The notes under the pieces were generated by a model, which was not told the origin of the DNA, made no database searches, and was given only the letters and a program-made list of their open reading frames with translations. Shown here in pieces: positions 7,823 through 16,171 of a stretch of DNA of 64,000 nt (positions are counted from its first letter, which is position 1; each line of letters begins with the position of its first letter). A program made the position numbers and the translations under genes. Source of the stretch: Candidatus Aminicenantes bacterium UBA1061 (GTDB lineage: Bacteria > Acidobacteriota > Aminicenantia > Aminicenantales > Saccharicenantaceae); the NCBI GenBank assembly GCA_002316315.1, contig DCDG01000037.1, positions 96,554 to 160,553 on the forward strand, in the 5' to 3' direction.

Positions 7823-10141
7823 TCAGGCTTTATGTATGGCCACAAATCTTTTTAGAAAGGCAAGTGCCCGGTCACAACGCCGGAAAACAGGCAGGCCATT
7901 GTCCTCCAGATATTCAGCCAGCGGATCATATAATTGACCGGCGTCAATATTGACTACCATTGGTTTATCAGTTTTCTTAAATGCTCTGATGAGGTAACCA
8001 GCCAGGCTATTCTCATCATAAATGTTTTCATGGTGAGCTTCACCCGGTGGCAGTGTCTGAAGGACAGCTGTGACCGGTACAATGGAAATTACGGCGCAGT
8101 CGACGTTTTTATCTTCTACCAGAGCTTCAAGGCAGGCTCCAAAAGTCGCATCATCAGCCATGGGGGTAACATCAAGTGGATTATGAATATCTAACAGGCG
8201 GTCTATACCCGCCGGTGACAGAGCCTGATTGATTTTCCTCACCGTTTGATCACAAAATTCTGGCAAGACCAGACCACCGTTTTCTCCTCTGAGATTATCG
8301 GCCATAATGACCGATTCAAAACCAGCGTTGGTCATGAGACCTACCCGGTTACCTCTGACCTTTTTATCGGCCAGGTAAGCCAGTCCTTTGATCAAGTTCT
8401 CAAATTCGTCAATGGTCTCGGTGATGATCATCCCTGCCTGAGACATCAGGCTGGAAGCAACGGCATAATCCCCGGCCACAGCAGCCGTATGGCTGGAAGT
8501 AGCTTTACGCCCCTCTGGACTCCGGCCCGCTTTATACACAACTATTTTCTGGCCTAACTGGAGTGCTTTTCTTGCCGCCCGTAGAAGATTCAATCCATCT
8601 CCGGGCTGCAGGCCCTCGAGATAAAGGGCAATGATTTTTGCTTCCGGTCGACCTTTTAAATATTGCAGATAATCACCGGCCGTCAGATCGAGCTGATTAC
8701 CAATGGAAACAGCATAAACCGGTTCGAGACGTCCTTCATTACTCATCCTGGACAGCATAAAGGCCCCACTCTGGCTGATCATGGCCAGGCCGGCTTTGAC
8801 TCCTACAGGCCTTTTTAGCTTATAATCGGGAATAAAAATACTGTCATACTTACCCGGGGCAGAGATAATGCCCAGACAATTGCCACCATTGACCACCGGG
8901 ACGATTTTTCCCTCCCGCCTCTTTTGCTTTAAAAGATTTCTCAGATTGGCTTCCAGTTCCTCCGTCCCGGCTTTCTCTCCCAGCCCACCAGCGATGATGA
9001 TGACCGAATAAGCCTTTTCCAGCTCAACCAGATCCTTCATAACCGGATAGACCTGCTCGGCTCCCAGCGAATGAATAAAAAGGTCAACAGTCACGGGCAT
9101 TTCAGCCACACTTGGTACACAGCGACAGCCTTCAATCGATTGAGCCCCCGGTTTAACCACATATATTTTTTCAGCAGGAAAACCATTTTTAAGCAGGTTA
9201 TTTAAAATAATGTGGCCGGTATTCATCTTTTCTGAAACGCCAATCAGGCCGATAGTTTCAGGATCAAGAATTTTTTCTATCTGTTCAGCTGGTCTGGTGG
9301 ATAACGCAATCTTTCTCCGTGAAAAACGGCAGAGGCCGTCAAGAGGAACGAGCTTCCCGGCTGCCATCACCAGTGGATTAACTTCCAACTCTTCAATGGT
9401 ATACATTTCCTTCTGATTAAAAAGAGAAAAACCTCGCCCGATAGACTGGAAAATCTGAACCGCTTGAATGAGCAATTCTGGCTGAATCAATGGCTTTCGC
9501 CCGCGGAACTCCTCCGCTACTTTCCCATAGATAGCCGTTTTTTCAAGAGCAGCTTTTATCGCTTGCCTGGATAAAGGAAGGGAAGGTAGAATGGCCAGGC
9601 TGCGGCCAGGCTTAATATGGACATTCAGATATTCGACATCCAGACCACCACCACCGAATGTCACCACCGGTCCAAAATCATTGGTCGCTCTTAAACCCAG
9701 AAGAATTTCCGAGCCAAATCCGACCTGCAGATAATCAACTAACTCAACGATTAAAAAGCCTTTAATGGACGCTTCGACTTCAGCCTGAGAAATGTCTTTG
9801 TCACCGGTGAGCGGCAACACAGCAGCTTCCACCTGCTTCTTCATGTTTTTAATGGCCAGGTCAATTTCCCGGACAGAATTTTTGACAATAGCCACCCCAC
9901 CCACCTCTGATTTGTGCTGAATCAAAGGCGAGACCACTTTAACCACCGCCTTACCACTGGAGATTTTTTTTAATTGTTCAACCTGAAGCTTTTTCCCGGC
10001 TGGGAGAAAAACATGAGCAGGAACTCTAAAGCCGAACAGTTTTAAAAGAGCATAAACTTCCGGTTCCAGAAGAAAACTGCGGCCATCAGCTTCGGCTTTT
10101 TTAAAAATATTCCTGGCTTTGTCCAGATTATCTTTCACCAT
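7823..10141 (-). CDS. ADP-forming acyl-CoA synthetase (acetate/aryl-acetate--CoA ligase), fused subunits
   Basis: 772 aa. It would interconvert acyl-CoA + ADP + Pi and free acid + CoA + ATP, giving substrate-level ATP. The ATP-grasp (beta) part comes first (about 10-270), including IQHKSEVGGV with H76 in the place of the conserved beta-subunit histidine and ELEVNPLVM. It is followed by the CoA-binding Rossmann domain (about 290-390, GLIGVSEKMN) and the ligase domains (about 420-772), with the phosphorylated histidine H551 in SSHTAAVAGD. The beta-alpha order is the reverse of the common alpha-beta fusion. It is 51 bp downstream of iorB, so its likely substrate is the aryl-acetyl-CoA made by IorAB (inference from context), although acetyl-CoA is also possible. 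Confidence 0.88.
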   Translation of the reverse strand: MVKDNLDKARNIFKKAEADGRSFLLEPEVYALLKLFGFRVPAHVFLPAGKKLQVEQLKKISSGKAVVKVVSPLIQHKSEVGGVAIVKNSVREIDLAIKNMKKQVEAAVLPLTGDKDISQAEVEASIKGFLIVELVDYLQVGFGSEILLGLRATNDFGPVVTFGGGGLDVEYLNVHIKPGRSLAILPSLPLSRQAIKAALEKTAIYGKVAEEFRGRKPLIQPELLIQAVQIFQSIGRGFSLFNQKEMYTIEELEVNPLVMAAGKLVPLDGLCRFSRRKIALSTRPAEQIEKILDPETIGLIGVSEKMNTGHIILNNLLKNGFPAEKIYVVKPGAQSIEGCRCVPSVAEMPVTVDLFIHSLGAEQVYPVMKDLVELEKAYSVIIIAGGLGEKAGTEELEANLRNLLKQKRREGKIVPVVNGGNCLGIISAPGKYDSIFIPDYKLKRPVGVKAGLAMISQSGAFMLSRMSNEGRLEPVYAVSIGNQLDLTAGDYLQYLKGRPEAKIIALYLEGLQPGDGLNLLRAARKALQLGQKIVVYKAGRSPEGRKATSSHTAAVAGDYAVASSLMSQAGMIITETIDEFENLIKGLAYLADKKVRGNRVGLMTNAGFESVIMADNLRGENGGLVLPEFCDQTVRKINQALSPAGIDRLLDIHNPLDVTPMADDATFGACLEALVEDKNVDCAVISIVPVTAVLQTLPPGEAHHENIYDENSLAGYLIRAFKKTDKPMVVNIDAGQLYDPLAEYLEDNGLPVFRRCDRALAFLKRFVAIHKA

Positions 10142-10192
10142 TTTCAGTTACCCCATTTTTTATGACATTTGAGAATGAATCAGGTAGCCATC

Positions 10193-10774
10193 TCAAAACT
10201 CACCTTTAGCCGCTTGACGGCCAAGGTCAAAGGCTTTGAGATTAGTATTAACTACCTTATCCCCCTTTGTTTGAAACAGAACCGAAATAAAATTTTTGAA
10301 ATTCTCTTCTCGAAGCGGCAGATAAACCGAGGCCGCCCCCAGGACAACCATATTTTCTGCCCGCAGGCTACCGGCTTCTTTAGCCAGTTTATCCGCCTCA
10401 ACCAGAAGGCTAACCGGAGCCCTCTTAATTTCCCGGTAGATATCTTCAACTGGCGGATAATCCGGGATATTAATATAAGGACTGCGACTGGAGATCACCA
10501 CTCCATCAGGCTTGAGATAAGAAAAATAGCGCAGGGCTTCCAGCGGTTCGACACTCAAAATCAGATCAGCTTCCCCCTGAGGAATAAGCGGACTATGGAT
10601 TTCTGTCTCAGACAGGCGAAGATGGGCTTGAACTGCCCCTCCCCGCTGGGACATACCGTGAACTTCAGATTGCAGAAAATAAAGCCCTTCCGCCAGGGCC
10701 GCCTGATCAATGACAAAAGCAATGGACAGAATTCCCTGTCCGCCAACTCCAGCCAGAATAAGGTTATAAGTCAT
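10193..10774 (-). CDS. iorB: Indolepyruvate:ferredoxin oxidoreductase, beta subunit
   Basis: 193 aa, normal for IorB. It is a homologue of the gamma subunit of pyruvate:ferredoxin oxidoreductases. The N-terminus NLILAGVGGQGI (GVGGQG at 9-14) and the HGMSQRGGAVQAHLRL segment are diagnostic, and SVEPLEALRYF follows. With IorA it forms the cytosolic enzyme that oxidatively decarboxylates aryl-2-oxoacids (from Trp, Phe, Tyr) to aryl-acetyl-CoA with reduced ferredoxin. Its start is two bases after the iorA stop, so translation is coupled. It is followed by the ADP-forming ligase. Confidence 0.93.
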   Translation of the reverse strand: MTYNLILAGVGGQGILSIAFVIDQAALAEGLYFLQSEVHGMSQRGGAVQAHLRLSETEIHSPLIPQGEADLILSVEPLEALRYFSYLKPDGVVISSRSPYINIPDYPPVEDIYREIKRAPVSLLVEADKLAKEAGSLRAENMVVLGAASVYLPLREENFKNFISVLFQTKGDKVVNTNLKAFDLGRQAAKGEF

Positions 10775-10776
10775 CC

Positions 10777-12375
10777 TTAGCTCCTTTTTTTATCACCGAG
10801 AATCTGAATACATTCGCGGCGAGCAATAATGACCGACAGGCCATGATAAGCCAGTTCTTCTCTGATGATGCCGGTATTGAGCTGATGATTTTTAGGTAAG
10901 GGGTTAATGACCTTAAGATGGTCTTTATTTACTCCCAGCCCAACCAGCATTCGGTCTAATGGTTCACCCGTGCCGAAACTCGGTTGGGCACCGGTCATGG
11001 CCACTGTCCCGTTATCCAGGATGATGACCGTCATATCGGTATTGGAATAAACCGCATCAAGAAGAGGAGTCAATCCGGAGTGAGTAAAAGTCGAATCACC
11101 AATAACCGCGACCGATGGATAAACACCGGCCTCCGCTCCACCTTTGGCCATCGACACACTGGCTCCCATGCAGACACAAGTCTGAATAGCTTTATAGGGT
11201 GGAAGAGCACCAAGGGTGTAGCAGCCAATATCCGAAAAAACATTAGCCCGGTCATAGCCATGAAGGGCTTCATTGAGTGCTTGGAAAGTATCCCCATGAG
11301 GACAACCGGAACATAGCTGGGGTGGTCGGGCTGGCAGCTGGAAGTTGCCTGTGCTCAGACCAGTTTTGGCCGACAGACCTAGAGCCCCGGCTACTATCTC
11401 CGGTGTCAATTCACCCGAAGCCGGAATGGTGCCATCCATCTTCCCTTTTATAATTTTCCCCGGAATGCCAGCCACTCCCCGGATGAACCTTTCAACAAAT
11501 GGATAGCCTTCCTCGATAACTATGATTTCATCTACCTGATCAATAAGCTCCAATAGCTTTTTCTCTGGAAAAGGATAAGTCGAAATTTTAAGAAAAGCCG
11601 GCCCAAAGTCGAGCCGAGGATAAATCTCCTGAAAATAACTAAAGGCAAGACCAGTAGCTACCACTCCCAGACGGCTTCCGTTTTGTGCCGGAGAAAATCT
11701 ATTGAACAGGCATCCCTCGGCATAATCTTTTAACTGTTCTTGCAGCTTGAGCAAGACCTGGTAACGATGGCGGGCATTAGCCGGCAAAAGAGTCCAGTCC
11801 GGGCTGTAGCCATATTTAAGATCCCGATTCTTCTTCGCGGCTTCCCTGATCACTACTGGTGCCCGGCTGTGAGCCAGCCTGGTCACCAGCCTGATCATCA
11901 CCGGCAAGCCAAACTTTTCCGACAAATCAAAGGCTTCCCTGGTTAGATCATAAGCTTCCTGGTGGCTGGCCGGCTCCAGGCATAAAACCCGGGCAAAATC
12001 AGCATAATAGCGGCTATCCTGTTCGTTCTGAGAAGAATGAAAGCCCGGATCATCAGCTGAAACTACTACCAGTCCGCCATTAGCCCCGGTGACAGCCGCA
12101 TTAATAAAAGGGTCAGCAGCCACATTCAAACCAACATGCTTGAACGAAACCATGGCTCTCTGGCCGGCATAGGAAGCACCAAGAGCTTCTTCCATGGCCA
12201 CTTTTTCATTGACACACCACTTAGCCACATATTTTCTGCCACCGTCTGACTGCCTGATCAAAAATTCCATAACCTCCGAAGCAGGAGTTCCTGGATAGGA
12301 ATAACCCGCATTTAGCCCGGAATGGATGGCTCCGAGGGCAACTGCCTCATCACCCAGAAGAATAATTTTTTCCAT
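10777..12375 (-). CDS. iorA: Indolepyruvate:ferredoxin oxidoreductase, alpha subunit, lacking the ferredoxin domain
   Basis: 532 aa. Two TPP-type domains are present: the pyrimidine-binding domain (about 1-190, with YSYPGTPASEVMEF and the catalytic Glu E57 in VNEKVAMEEA), a middle transketolase-C-like domain (about 230-330), and the pyrophosphate-binding domain (about 350-525: CSGCPHGD at 355-362, GDSTFTHSG at 426-434, DNGTVAMTG at 454-462). Known IorA proteins are around 600-650 aa and end with an eight-cysteine 2[4Fe-4S] ferredoxin domain. Here the chain stops soon after IIARREC, and iorB starts at once, so that domain is absent rather than frameshifted. Electrons may pass through a separate ferredoxin (inference). 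Strong promoter at 12430-12459. Confidence 0.93.
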   Translation of the reverse strand: MEKIILLGDEAVALGAIHSGLNAGYSYPGTPASEVMEFLIRQSDGGRKYVAKWCVNEKVAMEEALGASYAGQRAMVSFKHVGLNVAADPFINAAVTGANGGLVVVSADDPGFHSSQNEQDSRYYADFARVLCLEPASHQEAYDLTREAFDLSEKFGLPVMIRLVTRLAHSRAPVVIREAAKKNRDLKYGYSPDWTLLPANARHRYQVLLKLQEQLKDYAEGCLFNRFSPAQNGSRLGVVATGLAFSYFQEIYPRLDFGPAFLKISTYPFPEKKLLELIDQVDEIIVIEEGYPFVERFIRGVAGIPGKIIKGKMDGTIPASGELTPEIVAGALGLSAKTGLSTGNFQLPARPPQLCSGCPHGDTFQALNEALHGYDRANVFSDIGCYTLGALPPYKAIQTCVCMGASVSMAKGGAEAGVYPSVAVIGDSTFTHSGLTPLLDAVYSNTDMTVIILDNGTVAMTGAQPSFGTGEPLDRMLVGLGVNKDHLKVINPLPKNHQLNTGIIREELAYHGLSVIIARRECIQILGDKKRS

Positions 12376-12429
12376 TAGCTTTTCCTTTGTTTTTTAGACA
12401 TGAATTAACCGAGTTTGAGATTAGCTTTT

Positions 12430-12459
12430 AGCATACAATTTAAATCTTCACGCTGTCAA
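12430..12459 (-). promoter_or_regulatory. Promoter for iorA-iorB-acd
   Basis: On the minus strand TTGACA (12454-12459), 18-bp spacer, TATGCT (12430-12435), about 55 bp before the iorA ATG. It lies 22 bp from the rrf2 operator (12481-12505), so Rrf2 could influence both directions. Confidence 0.6.
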
Positions 12460-12470
12460 GAAAATTTGTT

Positions 12471-12505
12471 TTGTCAAATTACTATAATTCCTATAAAATT
12501 ATAGT
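12471..12505 (+). promoter_or_regulatory. rrf2 promoter with perfect dyad operator
   Basis: TTGTCA (12471-12476), 17-bp spacer, TAAAAT (12494-12499). A perfect 8-bp inverted repeat ACTATAAT-N9-ATTATAGT (12481-12505) covers the spacer and the -10. A dyad of about 25 bp over the core promoter is the size and position expected for an Rrf2-family dimer, so negative autoregulation is likely (inference). Confidence 0.65.
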
Positions 12506-12566
12506 GTATTAAGGCCAGTCTTGAATTTAAACTTAGCAGGCAGAATAACTGGTCAGGAGGCACCCA

Positions 12567-13016
12567 ATGTTTAGGATCTCGACCAAAGGCCGTTATGGCA
12601 CCAGACTGATGCTTAATCTGGCCCAGCATTATGACGATGGTCAGAAAACCAGGTCTCTAAAAGATGTAGCCTCAGAAGAGGATATTTCGATCAGATATCT
12701 TGAACAGATAATTATCCCTCTTCGTGTTCACCGTCTGGTAAAAAGCATCCGAGGAGCAGGAGGTGGCTACACTTTAACCAGGTCGCCGGCTACCATCAGT
12801 CTGAGTCAGGTCTTGCTGGCAGTAGAAGGCAATTGCTGCCTGACTGACTGCCTGGAAGAAGGCAGCCAGTGCCCGAAGATGACCGGCTGCGCCGCCTATG
12901 AGATCTGGAAGGAAGCTTCCCGTATCATGAAGGAGTATTTTGATTCGGTCAGTCTCGAGGATATGGTAAAAATAGCTGAGAAAAAAAGCCGGCGAAAGCC
13001 GCGAAGTGGAAAATAA
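12567..13016 (+). CDS. Rrf2-family regulator with cysteine-rich sensor loop
   Basis: 149 aa. The winged-helix N-terminus (MFRISTKGRYGTRLMLNLA), the ISIRYLEQII recognition helix and the wing SIRGAGGGYTL are typical Rrf2/IscR features. Cysteines at 90, 91, 95, 102 and 108 lie in the loop where IscR, NsrR and RsrR bind an Fe-S cluster, so a redox, iron or nitric-oxide sensor is plausible, though the exact ligands are unproven. SD TCAGGAGG precedes the ATG. It is immediately followed by resB and ccsA, suggesting control of cytochrome c assembly, and its operator region is shared with iorA. Confidence 0.9.
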   Translation: MFRISTKGRYGTRLMLNLAQHYDDGQKTRSLKDVASEEDISIRYLEQIIIPLRVHRLVKSIRGAGGGYTLTRSPATISLSQVLLAVEGNCCLTDCLEEGSQCPKMTGCAAYEIWKEASRIMKEYFDSVSLEDMVKIAEKKSRRKPRSGK

Positions 13017-14411
13017 TTGGAGAAGTTCGAACAGAAGGCAGGTTCCCGGTTGATAAAATTTCTGTCATCAATCAGGCTGGCTATTGTTCTTCTTATCCTG
13101 ATAATTATTCTATCAGTTATAGGAACTCTTATTCCTCAGGGGGAACAGCCTGGTTTTTATCAGAATTATTTCCCTCGCTGGTCAGGGCTTATCTTAAGCC
13201 TCCAGCTTGATCACTTGTTTCGTTCTCCCCTTTTTCTAAGCGTGGCCTTTCTTTTCTTACTTAATATTCTTTTTTGCTCGTTGCGGCAGTTACCTGCCAA
13301 GTTTAAACAGCTCCGGGGCCCGATCAAATTTACACCGACTGGAGGCCAGCCGGTCAGGGATAGAAAATTGGCCTCTGACCTTTCCGACTGGTTAATGGTT
13401 TCCCCTGATTCGCTGTTAAGAGCACTCAGGGAAAAGCACTATAATGTAAAAATAAAAGAAGCTAATGGTCAGAAAATCCTGATAGCTCAAAAAGACCGCT
13501 CAGGGCTTTTTGGCCCCGAAATTGTCCACCTGGGTTTAATCATCATTATCATTGGTGGTCTGATTTCGGCTCTCTTCAGCCAGAGAATTGAACTGGCATT
13601 GACCGAAGGACAGACAGTTGACCTGCCCGGGCAAAGTTTCTCCCTTCGGCTCGACCAATTTACTACAGACTATTATCCTGATGGCTCAGTCAAGAGCTGG
13701 AAGAGCATGGTCTCAATTCTTGAAAAGGACCAGGTAAAAAAGCAAAAAACAGTGGAGGTTAACCACCCTTTAAAATATGATGGCCTCAACTTTTTCCAGA
13801 TGAGCTATGGTTTCGATTGGGACAGAACAAAGGTGGAGCTCGAAATAAAAGGCGGTGGCTCGACGGCCAGAGGCCTGACACTCAATGTAGGTGAAAAATT
13901 TCAGCTTGAGCCTGGCTTAACTTTGAATCTCCTGGATTTTATTCCTGATTTTGAACTCGACGAAGGAAGTCGGCCAGCCAGCCGTTCGGCTGAAGCCAAT
14001 AATCCAGCTGCTCTGGTGGAAGTTACCAAAGATAGAAGACCTGTTTATCTGGGCTGGCTTTTTTATTACCATCCAGAGTTAAACCAGGTGCAGCGAGAAC
14101 CAGATTTAGAGCTGGAAATCAGCTTAAAAAAGTTTGAAGCACCACTCTTTTCTGGCCTGGAAGCGGCCAGCGATCCCGGTCTGAATCTGGTCTGGTTGGG
14201 CTGTGCCCTTCTTTTTCTTGGACTTCTGGCCTGCTTTTATCTTAATTATCGCCAGATAGTTATTGGCCTCAAGCCAGGGGAAAAGCCAGTATTTTCAGCT
14301 CACAGCCGGCATAATCAGACAACTTTTTATCAGGAACTGGAGAGGCTACTCGAAGTCAGACCGGACAGTGCTATAAATTCAGATAGAAAAAACGAAGGAA
14401 AAACGAAATGA
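13017..14411 (+). CDS. resB: ResB/Ccs1-like cytochrome c biogenesis protein
   Basis: 464 aa. It has four membrane helices (about 17-40, 68-90, 170-190 and 388-410) and a large extracytoplasmic domain between helices 3 and 4, as in ResB/CcsB. Marks include SSIRLAIVLL, GTLIPQGE, the VNHPLKYDGLNFFQMSYG segment and LVWLGCALLFLG. With CcsA it forms the system II haem lyase that exports haem and attaches it to apocytochrome CxxCH motifs on the outer face of the membrane. The start is a TTG directly abutting the rrf2 stop; no better ATG lies nearby. It overlaps ccsA by 4 bp (ATGA). Confidence 0.9.
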   Translation: MEKFEQKAGSRLIKFLSSIRLAIVLLILIIILSVIGTLIPQGEQPGFYQNYFPRWSGLILSLQLDHLFRSPLFLSVAFLFLLNILFCSLRQLPAKFKQLRGPIKFTPTGGQPVRDRKLASDLSDWLMVSPDSLLRALREKHYNVKIKEANGQKILIAQKDRSGLFGPEIVHLGLIIIIIGGLISALFSQRIELALTEGQTVDLPGQSFSLRLDQFTTDYYPDGSVKSWKSMVSILEKDQVKKQKTVEVNHPLKYDGLNFFQMSYGFDWDRTKVELEIKGGGSTARGLTLNVGEKFQLEPGLTLNLLDFIPDFELDEGSRPASRSAEANNPAALVEVTKDRRPVYLGWLFYYHPELNQVQREPDLELEISLKKFEAPLFSGLEAASDPGLNLVWLGCALLFLGLLACFYLNYRQIVIGLKPGEKPVFSAHSRHNQTTFYQELERLLEVRPDSAINSDRKNEGKTK

Positions 14412-15220
14412 ATGAATTTCCCCTACTGCTCATTTCTTTTATCATTTATATTCTGGTCATGCTTTCTGGTTTTGCTTCTTCTTTCGGTTCTAAAGCTAAA
14501 TGGTCAAGAATATCTTACTCACTGGCCATAGCCGGCTTTATTGTTCAATCAGCCGGTCTGCTGGTTAGAACCATAGCCAGCGGGCATGCTCCTTTTACCA
14601 ATATGTATGAATCAATAAATTTCCTCAGCTGGTCTTGCGTGCTGGTCATTATTATTTTTCAGCGTAAATTCAGACTGGAAAAGGCCTGGCCATATCTGTG
14701 GCTGCTCATCGTCGCCCTGATGGCCCTTGTCTCCTCGCCCCTCCTGCCCAAAAACGTTACCCCTCTGGTTCCTGCCCTGCAGAGCTACTGGCTCTGGCTG
14801 CATGTCTCGGTGACTCTCCTGGGAGAAGCTTTCCTGGCGGTGGCTTTTGTGGCCAGCATACTTTATCTCGCTGCCGGTCGCAGCTCGGCCGGGAATTCAG
14901 AAGCTCAGAAAAAGCAGGAAAATTACGATCTTATTGCCTATCGGGCAGTAGCTGCCGGTTTCCCACTTTTTACTCTCGGTGCCCTGGTTTTTGGCATGAT
15001 CTGGGCCAGCCAGGCCTGGGGCCGTTATTGGAGCTGGGATCCAAAAGAAGTCTGGTCGCTGATTACCTGGCTTTTTTATGCACTTTACCTTCACACCAGG
15101 CTGGTCATGGGCTGGAAAGGAAAAAGATCAGCTCTTATCGCCATCATCGGTTTTCTGGCTGCTCTATTCACCTTTTTCGGCGTTAATTACCTGCTGTCCG
15201 GGCTCCACAGTTATGTCTGA
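14408..15220 (+). CDS. ccsA: CcsA/ResC-like cytochrome c assembly protein
   Basis: 270 aa with about eight membrane helices. The tryptophan-rich haem-handling (WWD) motif WGRYWSWDPKE is at 204-214. Candidate haem-ligand histidines are H60 (SGHAPFTNMYES), H132 (LWLHVSVT), H229 (LYLHTRL) and H267 (GLHSYV). Together with ResB it makes the system II cytochrome c synthetase. No apocytochrome gene with CxxCH is in this window. The gene closes the rrf2-resB-ccsA operon and is convergent with folD, with only 69 bp between them. Confidence 0.93.
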   Translation: MNEFPLLLISFIIYILVMLSGFASSFGSKAKWSRISYSLAIAGFIVQSAGLLVRTIASGHAPFTNMYESINFLSWSCVLVIIIFQRKFRLEKAWPYLWLLIVALMALVSSPLLPKNVTPLVPALQSYWLWLHVSVTLLGEAFLAVAFVASILYLAAGRSSAGNSEAQKKQENYDLIAYRAVAAGFPLFTLGALVFGMIWASQAWGRYWSWDPKEVWSLITWLFYALYLHTRLVMGWKGKRSALIAIIGFLAALFTFFGVNYLLSGLHSYV

Positions 15221-15289
15221 TTAATAATCAATAATCAGGCTGTCCGGTCCCATCCAGCTGGATCAATAACCGGCATCTATCAGCTCTTT

Positions 15290-16171
15290 TTATTGAAGAG
15301 TTCTCTCCGCTGCCTCAATGGTGTTCATCATCAGCATGGTGACCGTCATCGGTCCAACCCCGCCTGGAACGGGAGTAATGGCTGCAGCTTTTTCCTTGAT
15401 CGGTTCAAAATCGCAGTCGCCCACCAGCCTGAAGCCTTTGGCCGCGGCTGGATCCGGCACCCGGTTAACACCAACATCAATCACCACACAGCCTTCTCTC
15501 ACCATATCAGCCGTGATGACTCTTGGTGCCCCCATGGCCGCGACCAGAATATCTGCCTGCAGGGTATGCTTTTTAATGTCCCGCGTGCCGGTGTGGCAGA
15601 CAGTGACCGTAGCATTGGCACCTGGTTTTTTCTGCATGAGCAAGGCAGCCAGAGGCTTGCCGACGATATTGCTCCGCCCGCAGATAACTACATGCTGGCC
15701 TTCCGGACTGTATCCACTTCGCACCAGCATCTGCTGAATCCCATAAGGAGTACAGGGCAACGGACAGGGCTCGCCCCGCAGGAGCTTGCCAACATTAACC
15801 GGATGAAAGCCGTCCACATCCTTTTCAGGCGATATAAAATTTATCACCTTGTCGGGATTAACCCATTTGGGCAGTGGCAATTGAACCAGCACGCCATGAA
15901 AACGTTGATCACTATTAAGGCGGTCGACATTTTTTAATATTTCCTCTTCGGAGGCATCACCGGGCAGGTGGACGGTCTCTTCAAAAATGCCAATTTCTTC
16001 AGCTGCTTTAGCCTTGGCAGTCACATAAGACACCGAGGCTGGATCTTCACCAACCAGAATCACACCCAGGCCAGCCACCACCCCTTTTTCTTTAAGTTTT
16101 TTAGCCCTCAGTTTTAATTCCTCTCTGATGGCTGCCGCCACTTCTTTCCCGGATATTATTTTTGCCGGCAT
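15290..16171 (-). CDS. folD: Methylenetetrahydrofolate dehydrogenase/cyclohydrolase
   Basis: 293 aa, the normal size. Bifunctional cytosolic enzyme converting 5,10-methylene-THF through methenyl-THF to 10-formyl-THF. Family signatures: VILVGEDPASVSYVTAKAKA with the catalytic Lys, VQLPLPKWVNP, the EKDVDGFHPVN segment, the Rossmann loop GRSNIVGKPLAALLM, VIDVGVNR and the GGVGPMTVTML C-terminus. A short insertion (KPGANATVTV) precedes CHTGT. It is preceded by AGGAGGAAAAA and by an unusually structured leader (see 16172-16575). Confidence 0.96.
   Translation of the reverse strand: MPAKIISGKEVAAAIREELKLRAKKLKEKGVVAGLGVILVGEDPASVSYVTAKAKAAEEIGIFEETVHLPGDASEEEILKNVDRLNSDQRFHGVLVQLPLPKWVNPDKVINFISPEKDVDGFHPVNVGKLLRGEPCPLPCTPYGIQQMLVRSGYSPEGQHVVICGRSNIVGKPLAALLMQKKPGANATVTVCHTGTRDIKKHTLQADILVAAMGAPRVITADMVREGCVVIDVGVNRVPDPAAAKGFRLVGDCDFEPIKEKAAAITPVPGGVGPMTVTMLMMNTIEAAERTLQ

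Noticed and set aside
10169..10780. 203-codon open frame on the plus strand
   Set aside because: It is exactly antisense to iorB, whose translation matches its family end to end; no SD and no recognisable motifs.
15293..15937. 214-codon open frame on the plus strand
   Set aside because: Antisense to folD; no family resemblance.
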